Source: Roseiarcus sp963770275 (GTDB taxonomy: Bacteria; Pseudomonadota; Alphaproteobacteria; Rhizobiales; Beijerinckiaceae). From it: a DNA stretch of 64,000 nucleotides. Position 1 is the first letter of the stretch. Every line of letters starts with the position of its first letter. A program made the position numbers and the translations under genes. The notes under the pieces are model-generated. The model ran no database searches. It had not been told where the DNA came from and was given only the letters and a program-made list of their open reading frames with translations. Shown here piece after piece: positions 46,500 to 55,353 of this stretch. The stretch spans positions 62,001 to 126,000 of the forward strand of contig CAVYPD010000058.1 of assembly GCA_963770275.1 (NCBI GenBank). Reading direction: 5' to 3'.

Positions 46500-47641
46500 G
46501 AGACGACCCTGAGCTGCGGCTGCGCGCTGCGCGGCTGGGCGATAGTCCGCTTGCGGATTAGGTACGGGTCCGCCACCGCGGCGGGTCGAGACTGAAGGAT
46601 TGCGAAGTCGGCTCCCGATATCCGGCCGAGCAGAAATGGCAGATTGGCGTGATTGGTGGCTGGATCAACAAGCAGCGGTCCGAGGGGGCTCGGCGCCTCC
46701 AGGCCGGCGAGAGCTGAGCGGACTTTAACAGGATCGTCCGTTCCGCAACGAGTAACGGCCTCCACGCAGAGGCGGACCGTCGCGTAGCCGGTTGCGAAAT
46801 AGCTCGACACCCGGCGCTCGGAGCCGAATCGCGCCGCCACCTGCGCTTTGAGGGCGCGGTTCGCTGGCGTGTCCAGGCTGTCGAAATAGGATGCGGCAGC
46901 CAATTGCCCGTCCGCAACGCCGAACCCAATCTCGGGCAATTCGCATTCGGTCAGATCGCAGCTCACGACCGGACAATGCTCCGGGCGGAAAGCCGGATCG
47001 CGCCGTCCGAGTTCCCGCATGGCTCGCAGGAAGGCGTGGTTCGAGGGACCGAGCATATTGCTGAGAATGAAGTCCGGCCGGCGCGCGGCGACCTCGGCGA
47101 CGATGCGCTCGACGTCGGTGTCGCCGATTGGCAAGCACCGTTCGCCGACGATCTCGCCGCCCGCCTCCGTCACGATCTCGCGCGCGAGGCGGTTCATCTC
47201 CCAGCCCCAGATATAGTTCGCTCCGGTCAGATAGACGCGTCGTCCATAGGCCGGCAGCATGTGCTCGAAGAGCGGGAGCAGGTGCTGGTTCGGACAGGCT
47301 CCCGTATAGATCACATTCGGATTGGCCTCGAAGCCTTCATAGGGGCAAACGTACCAAAGCAGCGCGTCGTGCTTCTCGATGACGGGAATGACGTCCTTGC
47401 GCGCTTGCGAGGTCACTGTGCCGATCACGTGCCGGCACCCGTCCTCCTGGAGCATTTTCCGAGCGAGTTCGATGTAACGCTCGCTCGAGCCGGCGGGATC
47501 TCCGAAGACCGGCTCGATCGAGACTGAGCTTACGCCTCGCAGCTCCTCGATCGCGGTCATCGCGCCGTCACGGCAGTCTCGCCCGAGCACCCCGTAATCG
47601 CCGGAGGTCGAGAAGAGGATGCCGAGACGCAAAGCCGTCAT
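46496..47641 (-). CDS. amiC: AmiC-like amide-sensing negative regulator (type 1 periplasmic-binding fold)
   Basis: A 381-residue protein close in length and motifs to Pseudomonas AmiC and to urea/short-chain-amide binding proteins. LRLGILFSTSGDYGVLGRD, DALLWYVCPYEGFEANPNVI, GANYIWGWEMNRLAREI and YFDSLDTPANRALKAQ follow the AmiC pattern. There is no signal peptide, so it is cytoplasmic and a sensor instead of a transport protein. It is promoter-proximal in the amide operon and coupled to amiR. Start ATG 47641 lies in a leader with several hairpins. Confidence 0.88.
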   Translation of the reverse strand: MTALRLGILFSTSGDYGVLGRDCRDGAMTAIEELRGVSSVSIEPVFGDPAGSSERYIELARKMLQEDGCRHVIGTVTSQARKDVIPVIEKHDALLWYVCPYEGFEANPNVIYTGACPNQHLLPLFEHMLPAYGRRVYLTGANYIWGWEMNRLAREIVTEAGGEIVGERCLPIGDTDVERIVAEVAARRPDFILSNMLGPSNHAFLRAMRELGRRDPAFRPEHCPVVSCDLTECELPEIGFGVADGQLAAASYFDSLDTPANRALKAQVAARFGSERRVSSYFATGYATVRLCVEAVTRCGTDDPVKVRSALAGLEAPSPLGPLLVDPATNHANLPFLLGRISGADFAILQSRPAAVADPYLIRKRTIAQPRSAQPQLRVVS

Positions 47642-47780
47642 ATCGCCTCAACGAAAACGCCCCACGATGCAGCCCCGTTAGGAACTGCGCCGCGGGGCGC
47701 AAATGCCCAAAGCCCTTTCGGGCGAAATGCTCGCCGATCCGGTCGTACTGATCGACAGATCGGAGCATCACAGCTTCAAC
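47642..47780 (-). promoter_or_regulatory. amiC leader with competing hairpins, candidate AmiR target
   Basis: Read on the minus strand, the leader holds GCCC-GAAA-GGGC (47723-47712); a 5-bp hexaloop hairpin TGCGC-cccgcg-GCGCA (47701-47686); a 6-bp stem GCCCCG...CGGGGC (47698-47672) that reuses the same bases; and a third option in which CGCCCC pairs with GGGGCG directly before TTTT at about 47655. The hexaloop lacks the A at position 1 usual for ANTAR targets but has G at position 4. A weak 67-codon open frame (47568-47771) overlaps it. The rest of the gap to 47985 shows nothing further. Confidence 0.45.
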
Positions 47781-47985
47781 AGGAGAGTCAAGGCGCGCGG
47801 CGCCTAATCAGCGGGCTTCGAGCGCAACTCTTCGCGGCATACTGCCGCAAGCGGCAGCGATCCTGGAAGATCGCCGTAGCGTCGTGTTGACCCGTGCGTC
47901 GATCCGCGTCACATGATTCTCGGCTTCATCACGGAGTCGTGACGAAAGCGGCGCGAGCAGCGCCGTGGGCAGGAGGGAGATGGCA

Positions 47986-48594
47986 ATGCAAAAGAGCGTC
48001 CTTTGCAGCGCGGCGGCGACGTTGGCCATAACACTGGGACTAAGCGCTGCTCACGCTGACGGGCTGCCGGGCATGCGCGGCCATGACCATACCGGCATCA
48101 CCGTGCCCGACATGAACGAAGCGCTGACCTTCTTCGTCGACGTGCTCGGCTGCAAGAAGGCGATGTCGTTCGGACCGATCGCCGATCCCGAGCCGAACGG
48201 CACCTTCATGAAGGACGCGCTCGGCGTCGATCCGAAGACGGTGATCAAGCAGATCACGCTGGTCCGCTGCGGCATGGGCTCGAACATCGAGCTCTTCAGC
48301 TATCAGTCGCCGGATCAGAAGGTGGTGCAGCCGAAGAACAGCGACATCGGCGGCTATCACATCGCGTTCTACGTCGACGACATCAAGGCCGCCGCGGACT
48401 ATCTCCACGCCAAGAACGTCAAGACGATGATGGGGCCGATTCCGATCACCGAGGGCCCGGCCGCGGGACAGGCGATCGTCTATTTCAATGCGCCCTGGGG
48501 CCTCCAGTTGGAGGCGATCTCCTATCCGAAGGGCATGGCCTACGAGAAGGACGCGTCGACGATTCTTTGGACGCCGAAGGACCCGGCTAAGTAA
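47986..48594 (+). CDS. exported VOC-superfamily (glyoxalase/bleomycin-resistance fold) protein
   Basis: A 202-residue protein with a signal peptide (MQKSVLCSAAATLAITLGLSAAHA) followed by a vicinal-oxygen-chelate domain: GMRGHDHTGITVPDMNEALTF, GSNIELFSYQSPDQ, GYHIAFYVDDIKAAADYL and APWGLQLEAIS. His in GHDH and GYHIAF, and the Glu residues, are plausible metal ligands. Start ATG 47986 gives eight bases from aggaggg; ATG 47980 would be too close. Cytosolic VOC enzymes are common, whereas a Sec-exported one is unusual. Substrate unknown. Confidence 0.8.
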   Translation: MQKSVLCSAAATLAITLGLSAAHADGLPGMRGHDHTGITVPDMNEALTFFVDVLGCKKAMSFGPIADPEPNGTFMKDALGVDPKTVIKQITLVRCGMGSNIELFSYQSPDQKVVQPKNSDIGGYHIAFYVDDIKAAADYLHAKNVKTMMGPIPITEGPAAGQAIVYFNAPWGLQLEAISYPKGMAYEKDASTILWTPKDPAK

Positions 48595-49098
48595 GGCTTA
48601 CTATTTTACTAGTTATATATGTTATTTCTCCTCCTCGGCAGCGGGGCCATGATGCTGGCCCGGTCGATCCGTTTGGTTTTTCTTGGCTCGCCGCCTTTTC
48701 ACTGCGAAAACCCCGCCTTTTGACCGTTGGATTTGCTTGGATTTCCTTGGATTCTCTCGTCCGAATCGAGACTTATCAATGGGTTACGCGGGATTTTCGC
48801 TGAAAAAATTTTCCTCTCGCTTTCTACCCGGAAGTTCGCATCGCGGAGACGCGAACCACCGATCTTGGAAGGCGAAGAGCGCAGGACTGTTCATAGGGCA
48901 AGCTTAGCTTAATTTCTGATTTTCTGCAAGATCTTGTCGTCCAAGCCGTTCTCTCGGCCGTCTCAACAAACGGGCAGCTCGCGTCAGACCTGTCCGGTCT
49001 GCCTCCGGCCGCGCTCAGGGCGAGCCCGCCGTCGAAGCGCTCGGGCAAAACTCCGGCGACAGCGTCGAGTCCCGGACACGTGCGCTCGCCAGCTCGTC
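48595..49098. repeat. 500-base AT-richer gap with a three-fold 10-bp repeat at 48726-48755
   Basis: No convincing gene is seen. At 48726-48755 the ten-base unit [gc]ttggatt[tc][cgt] occurs three times in direct, helically phased order. Downstream, cgaatcgaga and runs of a/t interrupt the usual GC-rich composition. The region could be the remains of a mobile element end or a protein-binding array upstream of nothing obvious. Confidence 0.45.
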
Positions 49099-49560
49099 TC
49101 ACGCCCCGCGAGCGTGCTCGCCAGCGTCCAGGATCCAGGTCCGGTCGGCGAAGGCGACATAGATGCGCTCCTGCCCCAGCGCGGCGCCGAGTTCGGCGGC
49201 CAGTTCGTTGAGCATCGCCTCGATCGCAGCGTCCGGCAGGTGGCCGAGATAGGCGTGCACCGCCTCGCCCGTGAACAGGGCGACCGGTTCGCGGTCCGAA
49301 CCGACCGTGCCGTCCTCTCGCGGCCAGGCGTAGGTCACCTCGGCGCGCGTGAACATGCCCGAAAGCGCGGGCTCGCCCGCTTCGACCCGACGCCTCATCC
49401 AGGCTCGCGCGGTGCGCACCGCTTCGGAGACGTCAAACACGCGCCCCTCCGCGTCCCAACCCTCGCGCAAGCCCACGCTGATCCGAAAATCGCGCCGCGG
49501 CCCATCCGAGCCGTCGACGACGACGTAGTCCTCAGCTTTCGGCGAGCGCGTCTCGGGCAT
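49099..49560 (-). CDS. hypothetical protein
   Basis: A 153-residue protein of unknown function beginning MPETRSPKAEDYVVVDGSDG at 49560; an upstream in-frame start at 49620 exists. Codon use matches the surrounding genes and the sequence looks like a folded soluble protein (VFDVSEAVRTARAWMRRRV, LPDAAIEAMLNELAAEL, YVAFADRTWILDAG). No family is recognised and no neighbour suggests a role. Confidence 0.5.
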   Translation of the reverse strand: MPETRSPKAEDYVVVDGSDGPRRDFRISVGLREGWDAEGRVFDVSEAVRTARAWMRRRVEAGEPALSGMFTRAEVTYAWPREDGTVGSDREPVALFTGEAVHAYLGHLPDAAIEAMLNELAAELGAALGQERIYVAFADRTWILDAGEHARGA

Positions 49561-49620
49561 GTCCGGGCTCTTCGGTTTGTCACAGCGATGGGTGAGGGAA
49601 CCTGGCTCCGTGCTACCCAC

Positions 49621-50014
49621 TCGATCATTCAGTCAGCTTCGCAGCACTCGATCCAATTGACGGATTTTCCAGCCAAGCTACAGAACACCGACGGTCGTCA
49701 CTTCTACACTAATGGTTTCGTCGAGCGGATCAAATCGTCGTGCCGTCAGGGGAGCCCGGGGAGAAGCCCAGGCTCCTTTCCGATCTTCTTATAGTATGTC
49801 GAAGTCGGCCCGAATATCAGGGCCAAGGCATGATCACCGATGTCTACTTACCGCTCAAGTGACCGGACCGAAGGCGCCGGGCATGAGATTCATGCCGCCA
49901 CGCTATCGGGACGGTTCTCGCGCCGTCGCCTTGGGGCTTGACACTGCTCGGGTTCGCTGGGATCGGACTTGCCTGCTATCGTCAAAGAGCGATGGCAATG
50001 CAAGAAGAGAAATT
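49621..50014. other. 394-base gap, no gene recognised
   Basis: No frame gives a recognisable product. The last 90 bases before the dehydrogenase ATG contain ttgaca at about 49937, but with no good -10 at standard spacing. The ATG at 50015 follows aagaagaga. Confidence 0.4.
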
Positions 50015-51085
50015 ATGATCAATTACGCTGTCGTCGGTGCCGGATGGATTTCCCAGATCGCGTTCCTACCGGGCGTAGCTCAGTCTGGAAACTCGCGCGT
50101 CGCGGCTATTGTGACGGGCGACCGGACCAAGGCGTCGCGGCTAGCTGAGTTCCACGGCGTAGACACGATTGTCGGATACGACGACTACGACACGCTCCTC
50201 GCTAGTTCCAAGATCGACGCCGTGTACATTGCCTTGCCCAACGACATGCATGCCGATTTCGCCATTCGAGCGGCGCGCGCCGGGCGACATGTAATGGTCG
50301 AGAAGCCGCTAGCCGTTAACGAAGACGCGAGTCTCGCGATGATCGCCGCCGCGCGCGAGGCGAACGTGTTCTTGATGACTGCGTATCGCTTACACAACGA
50401 ACCGGGAACCGTAGCCGTTCTCGAGCACATTCGCGCCGGCGCAATCGGCCAGCCATTGTTTTTCCAGTCGGTGCTTAGTTTCCAAATGGCCTCCGGCAAC
50501 CACAGGCTAAGAGAGAAAGCCTGGGGCGGACCACTTCAAGACCTTGGAGTCTACTGCATCAACGCCGCCCGACACATTTTCGCGGAGGAGCCGATTGAGG
50601 CCATCGCGATGGCGCAACGGCCTCGGGATGACGCACGCTTCACCGAAGTGGACGCCTCGGTGGCCGCCACTCTGCGATTTCCATCCGGCGGCCTTGCGCA
50701 ATTCGTCGCAAGTTTCGGCGGCGCGGAGATCGACAGCTATCGCGTCGTGGGAACGCTCGGCGATCTCGAACTCAACCCAAGTTATCGATTCGACACGGCG
50801 ATGAAACTTCGTTTGCGCGTCAACGGAGAGACAGTCGAGACTTCGTTTCCACAAACCGATCACTTCGGCGCCCAAGTCGCGTACTTCTCGGATTGCATCA
50901 AGGCCGGAACGCCGCCGGAAGCCGACGGTGAAGAGGGGTTGGCGGACATGCGAACTCTGCTCGCAATCGAAAAGGCGTGTTTGACTGGCCTGCCTCAGGC
51001 GATCGTCTCGCCGCCGCGCATACGCCATCCGACCCCCGATATGGTGCGACTCACGCCGACGACCGATCGCCGCCTGGTTCTGTGA
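50015..51085 (+). CDS. Gfo/Idh/MocA-family dehydrogenase (glucose-fructose-oxidoreductase-like)
   Basis: A 356-residue NAD(P)-dependent dehydrogenase. Rossmann motif AVVGAGWISQIAFLPGV, conserved EKP in MVEKPLAVNEDAS, and LQDLGVYCINAARHIF with the D-x-G-x-Y pattern that carries catalytic residues in glucose-fructose-oxidoreductase relatives. VASFGGAEIDSYRVVGTLGD is typical of the C-terminal sheet domain. ATG 50015 is preceded by agaagaga. It stands alone, with no transporter alongside. Substrate unknown, probably a sugar. Confidence 0.87.
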   Translation: MINYAVVGAGWISQIAFLPGVAQSGNSRVAAIVTGDRTKASRLAEFHGVDTIVGYDDYDTLLASSKIDAVYIALPNDMHADFAIRAARAGRHVMVEKPLAVNEDASLAMIAAAREANVFLMTAYRLHNEPGTVAVLEHIRAGAIGQPLFFQSVLSFQMASGNHRLREKAWGGPLQDLGVYCINAARHIFAEEPIEAIAMAQRPRDDARFTEVDASVAATLRFPSGGLAQFVASFGGAEIDSYRVVGTLGDLELNPSYRFDTAMKLRLRVNGETVETSFPQTDHFGAQVAYFSDCIKAGTPPEADGEEGLADMRTLLAIEKACLTGLPQAIVSPPRIRHPTPDMVRLTPTTDRRLVL

Positions 51086-51210
51086 CCCAGTCGCCATCAT
51101 CCCAGTTTCACGAAGGCGAAAAGGCTGTTTGTTCATCAAGTCGCAATAGGAGCGACCCGTTCGGTTTTCGCCTCATTCCAATCCGATTATCCAGCTCTTT
51201 CGGTGGACCC

Positions 51211-51852
51211 CTATCGGCTGAGAACGATGTGCGTGGCGTGATCGGTGGCCTGATGTTCGGTGACGCGGTAGCCGAGCGCCGGCAGGTCGATCCCGGCGAA
51301 GATCGCTTCGCCCTGCCCGAGCACGACCGGGGACAAAGCGATATGCAGCTCGTCGATCAGACCGGCGCGAAGATATTGACGCACCGTCTCGACGCCGCCG
51401 CCAATCTTCACGTCACGGCCCTTGGCGGCGAGCCTCGCCTTCTCCAGCGCCGCCTCGATACCGTCGGTCACGAAGATGAAGGTGGTGCCGCCGTCCATCT
51501 CAATCGGATCGCGCGGATGGTGCGTCAGCACGAAGGTCGGCGCGTGATAGGGCGGATTGTCGCCCCACCAGCCCTTCCAGTCGGGCCCGCCCCAATTGTC
51601 GCCGGCCGGCCCGAACATATTGCGGCCGAGAATGAAGGCGCCGAACCCTTCCATTGAACGATGGGCGTAGGCCTGATCCACGCCGTCCGAGCCGCCGTCC
51701 TTACCGATCATTGTTCGGAACATACGCGTGCCGAACATCCACTCGTGCAGTTCCCGCCCGCGCTTGCCGAGCGGATTTTCAAGACTTTGCTCAGGCCCTG
51801 CCCCGAAACCGTCAAGCGAGATCGAAAAGCCTCCAACGCGCACTTTCGTCAT
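51211..51852 (-). CDS. RibD C-terminal-domain (dihydrofolate-reductase-fold) protein
   Basis: A 213-residue protein of the YyaP/YwjB-like RibD_C group, which shares the dihydrofolate reductase fold and binds NADPH. VRVGGFSISLDGFGAGPEQSL, GAFILGRNMFGP, FVLTHHPRDPIEM, DVKIGGGVETVRQYL and DELHIALSPVVLGQGEAIF are the conserved segments. Start ATG 51852 follows gaagggt. Physiological reaction is unknown for this group. Confidence 0.85.
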   Translation of the reverse strand: MTKVRVGGFSISLDGFGAGPEQSLENPLGKRGRELHEWMFGTRMFRTMIGKDGGSDGVDQAYAHRSMEGFGAFILGRNMFGPAGDNWGGPDWKGWWGDNPPYHAPTFVLTHHPRDPIEMDGGTTFIFVTDGIEAALEKARLAAKGRDVKIGGGVETVRQYLRAGLIDELHIALSPVVLGQGEAIFAGIDLPALGYRVTEHQATDHATHIVLSR

Positions 51853-51985
51853 GACGTACCCTTCCATCTCTCTCAGGATTGAGGACTGAAGCAATATGGA
51901 CCGGCACTCGGCCCATGACGATGAGCGGCGATCGAGTAGGCACATTACGCTCGAACATTCCAAGACGCCGATACTCGCCTTTTTT

Positions 51986-52086
51986 CTCCCACTCGATCGT
52001 GTCCCAGCGACGATGCGGGCGCGCGGCCGAGGAAAATCATGTCTAGGGGTAGAAGGGTCATGCCGTCGACCGAGGTCACCGCGCGC
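51986..52086 (-). pseudogene. guaA: duplicated, internally deleted scrap of the guaA 3' end
   Basis: Bases 51986-52001 equal the last codons of guaA (55357-55372, encoding TIEWE), and 52056-52086 are a 31-base perfect copy of 55486-55516 (encoding AVTSVDGM). Between them GRA.. and FLGRA-like codons survive but about 60 bases are missing. On the minus strand it translates AVTSVDGMTLLPLDMIFLGRA. It lies in the same orientation as intact guaA, 3.3 kb away, and the AraC, DUF899 and DJ-1 genes lie between the copies. Confidence 0.85.
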
Positions 52087-52157
52087 TTGGCGGTCCTCGC
52101 CCCCGCCCGCAGCGAGGGTTTCTGGCAGAAACGATGAAATCCCGATAATATCTGCCA

Positions 52158-53129
52158 ATGCACCATGTCGCTATCGTCATCTACCCCGGCTTTGAGCTGC
52201 TCGATGCGACGGGACCGGCGTCGGTGTTCAATGTCGCGAATCGCACTCTCGCCCAACGCGGGGCGGCGTCGTTCTACGAAGTTGTGCTGGTTTCGGCCAA
52301 ATGCGGCGCCGTGAAGAGCAGCAGCGGTGTCGCGCTGGAGACGCGGCCCATCGCCGGATTGCAGCCCGCGGAAGCGCAAACTCTCCTCATCGCTGGCGCC
52401 GAAGGCGAACACCTTGCGCCCGCACTTGCGGATCCGACCTTGTTGACGGCGATCCCGCGATTGGCCTCGAATGCCGAACGATTTGGTTCTGTCTGCAGTG
52501 GCGGATTCTTCCTCGCTGCGCTCGGGCTAATCGATGGCCGTCGCGTCGCGACGCATTGGGACGCCACAGGTCCGCTCGCCAAACTCTATCCAAACGTCTC
52601 CGTCGATCCAGACGCACTGTACGTAGTCGATGGACGGCTCTGGACATCAGCTGGCGTAACCTGCGGCATTGATATGGCGCTAGCGATGGTCGCGCATGAC
52701 TTCGACGCGACGATCGCTGCGGAGGTCGCAAAACGACTTGTTCTTTACGCCCGACGCCCCGGTTACCAGTCGCAGTTTAGCCCGGTTCTTCAGGCGCAGC
52801 TGAAAACGGACAGCCCCTTCGCTGACCTGATCCAGTGGATGCAGTCCAATCTTGATAAGCCGCTGGACATCCCATCGTTGGCCGCCCGCGCCAAACTCTC
52901 CCAACGCTCGTTTCATCGGAAATTTGTAGCTGCGACCGGAATGACGCCGGCGCGCTTTGTGGAAACTGTTAGGCTTGATGCGGCGCGAACACTGCTATCG
53001 CGTGGGCTCTCTCCGAAATCGGTTGCCGCAGCCGTCGGCCTATTTCCACCTAACCGATTCACGGATGCCTTTCAGCGCCGCTTCGGCGTGGCGCCACGGC
53101 TTTTTCGGGAAATGCACGCCGACTTTTAG
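52158..53129 (+). CDS. GlxA-type AraC-family transcriptional regulator
   Basis: A 323-residue regulator with an N-terminal DJ-1/PfpI-like sensor domain (HHVAIVIYPGFELLDATGP, FGSVCSGGFFLAALGL, SAGVTCGIDMALAMVA) and a C-terminal AraC double helix-turn-helix (LAARAKLSQRSFHRKFVA, RLDAARTLLSRGLSPKSVAAAVG, FTDAFQRRFGVAPRLFRE). It may control the DUF899 and DJ-1 genes that follow in the same direction, which is inference from position. Confidence 0.88.
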   Translation: MHHVAIVIYPGFELLDATGPASVFNVANRTLAQRGAASFYEVVLVSAKCGAVKSSSGVALETRPIAGLQPAEAQTLLIAGAEGEHLAPALADPTLLTAIPRLASNAERFGSVCSGGFFLAALGLIDGRRVATHWDATGPLAKLYPNVSVDPDALYVVDGRLWTSAGVTCGIDMALAMVAHDFDATIAAEVAKRLVLYARRPGYQSQFSPVLQAQLKTDSPFADLIQWMQSNLDKPLDIPSLAARAKLSQRSFHRKFVAATGMTPARFVETVRLDAARTLLSRGLSPKSVAAAVGLFPPNRFTDAFQRRFGVAPRLFREMHADF

Positions 53130-53321
53130 CGGCTGGGTTTTCCGTAGCGCCAGCCCGGATGCACAACGAAACTCGACAACCCTTCGAACGTCTCGCACCC
53201 ACGAAGAAGAGGGCTTAGCGCGTCTTTGGCAGACATTCGCTCTGTTCTTGGCAGTCTCTCCGGACAACAATTGTCGAGTTGAACGGTTTTCGAATTGAAC
53301 GGGCCGCCATGGAGACATTCA

Positions 53322-54116
53322 ATGTCTGACACCAACAAAGAGGCTGCCGAGCACGGAGCATTTCCTAGGAACCACCCTCCGATTGTATCGCATGACGAAT
53401 GGGGAAAAGCTCACCGCGCCATGCTTGTGAAGGAAAAGGCGCAGATGAAAGCGCGCGATGCGCTGGTGGCGGAACGCCGGCGCATGCCGTGGATGGCGGT
53501 GGACGCCGACTATAAATTTGAAGGGCCCAATGGGCGCGTTAGCCTGCTGGACCTGTTCGAAGGGCGGCGGCAGCTTATCGTCTATCGCGCTTTCTTCGAA
53601 CCCGAGGTCCATGGCTGGCCTGATCATGCCTGTGTCGGCTGCTCTGTCGTCGCCGACCAGGTTTCGCATCTGGCTCACCTTAATGCGCGCGACGTGACCC
53701 TCGTCTACGCATCGCGCGCGTCCCAGGCAGATATCGCGCGGCAGAAGGCGCGGATGGGGTGGGAGCAAATTCCCTGGTACACAATGCTGGACAAATTTGA
53801 TGCCGACTTCGGCGTCGATCAGTGGCATGGCCACAACGCCTTCATCCATGACGGCACGAAGATCTACCGCACCTATTTCATCAACGGGCGCGGCGACGAG
53901 ACCCTGGGCACGCTCTGGAGCTATCTCGACATGGCGCCGCTCGGCCGCCAGGAACTGTGGGAAGACTCGCCCGACGGTTATCCGCAAACGAAGCCTTACA
54001 GATGGCAGAACTGGCACGACCATTATTCGCCGGACGGCAAGGTCGATCCTGAGTGGGATAAGGTGTCGTCTGCAGGTGTGGCCGCGTTCAAGCGCGGCGA
54101 GTACGATCGGTCATGA
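53322..54116 (+). CDS. DUF899 thioredoxin-fold protein
   Basis: A 264-residue protein of the DUF899 group, a thioredoxin/AhpC-like fold with a CxxC in DHACVGCSVVADQVSHL. RRRMPWMAVDADYKFEGPNG, LLDLFEGRRQLIVYRAFF and GWEQIPWYTMLDKFDADFGV are conserved. The start is ATG 53322, preceded by ggaga. The group often sits beside AraC regulators, as here. Redox or detoxification role is likely but unproven. Confidence 0.85.
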   Translation: MSDTNKEAAEHGAFPRNHPPIVSHDEWGKAHRAMLVKEKAQMKARDALVAERRRMPWMAVDADYKFEGPNGRVSLLDLFEGRRQLIVYRAFFEPEVHGWPDHACVGCSVVADQVSHLAHLNARDVTLVYASRASQADIARQKARMGWEQIPWYTMLDKFDADFGVDQWHGHNAFIHDGTKIYRTYFINGRGDETLGTLWSYLDMAPLGRQELWEDSPDGYPQTKPYRWQNWHDHYSPDGKVDPEWDKVSSAGVAAFKRGEYDRS

Positions 54117-54450
54117 ATCCGAAGTCGACAGACATGCTGTTCCGCTGAACAGCGACAGCATTTTCCGAGCGGCTGAATATGACGCAGGCCGCCTCTCCCG
54201 CATCGGCCTTCGTGGCCTTGCTTACGGTGCGATACGAGGATGCGACGGACATTTTATGCAAAGCGCCAACGGCGCTTCGTGGAACGGATTGGTCGCCATG
54301 TACCCGCTGGTGCGCGCCGCGCATCTGCCGCCCTGGCTAAGGGTCCTCGCGCGTCGACGAAGCGGCATTGCTCGCACCAAGCCGCGAGCCAAGGCAAGTT
54401 TGTGAGCGCGTGCAACCATGAAGACCAACAGATCTAGTGAGTAAGGTTCC
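54117..54450. other. 334-base gap, no gene recognised
   Basis: Several short open frames cross this space, none with recognisable homology or a ribosome-binding site. Palindromic gcgccaacggcgc occurs at about 54262. The gap separates the DUF899 gene from the DJ-1 gene and may hold worn coding sequence. Confidence 0.4.
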
Positions 54451-55158
54451 TTGCAGATCGCAATCCTCCTTTATCCCGGCGTTGCCGCCTTAGATGCGAT
54501 AGGTCCTTGGGAGGTGCTCTCGCTCCTTCCCGACGCGGACGTTCGCTTTGTCGGCAAGGAGGTCGGGCCAGTCGTCGCAGAGGGTGATGCGCTCCTGCTG
54601 GGCGTCACCAATACATTTCTTGAATTGCCCTCTCCCGACATCGTGCTCGTGCCGGGCGGCGTCGCAACGCCCGGTCAGATGGTCGACGATACCGTCATCG
54701 ACTGGGTGCGCGACGCGCATCAGACAAGCCAATGGACCGCTTCGGTCTGTACCGGTGCATTGATTCTAGGCGCTGCCGGCATTTTAAAAGGAGTGCCCGC
54801 GACAACCCATTGGTCTCGAATGAACGCGCTCCGCCTCATGGGCGCGAAGCCGGATCCTTGTCGACGTGTGGTGCGCGAGGGCAAGATCGTCACGGCGGCC
54901 GGCGTCTCCGCGGGGATAGATCTCGCGCTTTGGCTGGCCGGTGAACTCGCGGGACGCGAGCGCGCAGAGGCTATCCAATTGGTGATCGAATACGACCCGC
55001 AGCCACCGTTTGACGCCGGTCACAAAAGAAAAGCGTCAAGGTCCGTGCAGCGGCTCGCCTGCGCGATGTTGGACGGCCGGATGCCGTCCGATCAAAAACG
55101 GCTCGTGCCGAAGATTGCTTGGCGTCGTCTTATCGATCTCGTCCGCACGGGCCACTGA
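54451..55158 (+). CDS. DJ-1/PfpI family protein (isonitrile-hydratase-like)
   Basis: A 235-residue protein with the class I amidotransferase-like elbow ASVCTGALILGAAGILKG, with Cys as nucleophile, followed by PATTHWSRMNALRLMGAK and VTAAGVSAGIDLALWLAGEL, as in isonitrile hydratases and GlxA sensor domains. The apparent start is TTG 54451 (LQIAILLYPGVAALDAIGP); no better ATG keeps the first strand. There is no helix-turn-helix, so it is an enzyme or chaperone and not a regulator. Confidence 0.78.
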   Translation: MQIAILLYPGVAALDAIGPWEVLSLLPDADVRFVGKEVGPVVAEGDALLLGVTNTFLELPSPDIVLVPGGVATPGQMVDDTVIDWVRDAHQTSQWTASVCTGALILGAAGILKGVPATTHWSRMNALRLMGAKPDPCRRVVREGKIVTAAGVSAGIDLALWLAGELAGRERAEAIQLVIEYDPQPPFDAGHKRKASRSVQRLACAMLDGRMPSDQKRLVPKIAWRRLIDLVRTGH

Positions 55159-55353
55159 GTTAGGGACGCCCGCGTCCTGCAAGGAAGCATTCTCGACGTC
55201 GACGTTATTGTATTTGAAGTTGGCTTTGAGGACGGCGCGACCCTGGGGAGGCCCATCCCTCGCGCCGATCTGTGATAATCATTGTACCGATCCTGGACGA
55301 TTGCCGGCTTCACTTACGCCGGAGTATCCAGAACTATCCTCTCGTATCCCGTC

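Noticed and set aside
47568..47771. A 67-codon protein-coding gene upstream of amiC.
   Set aside because: It overlaps the amiC start, has no recognisable homology and no ribosome-binding site. The region is better explained as a structured leader.
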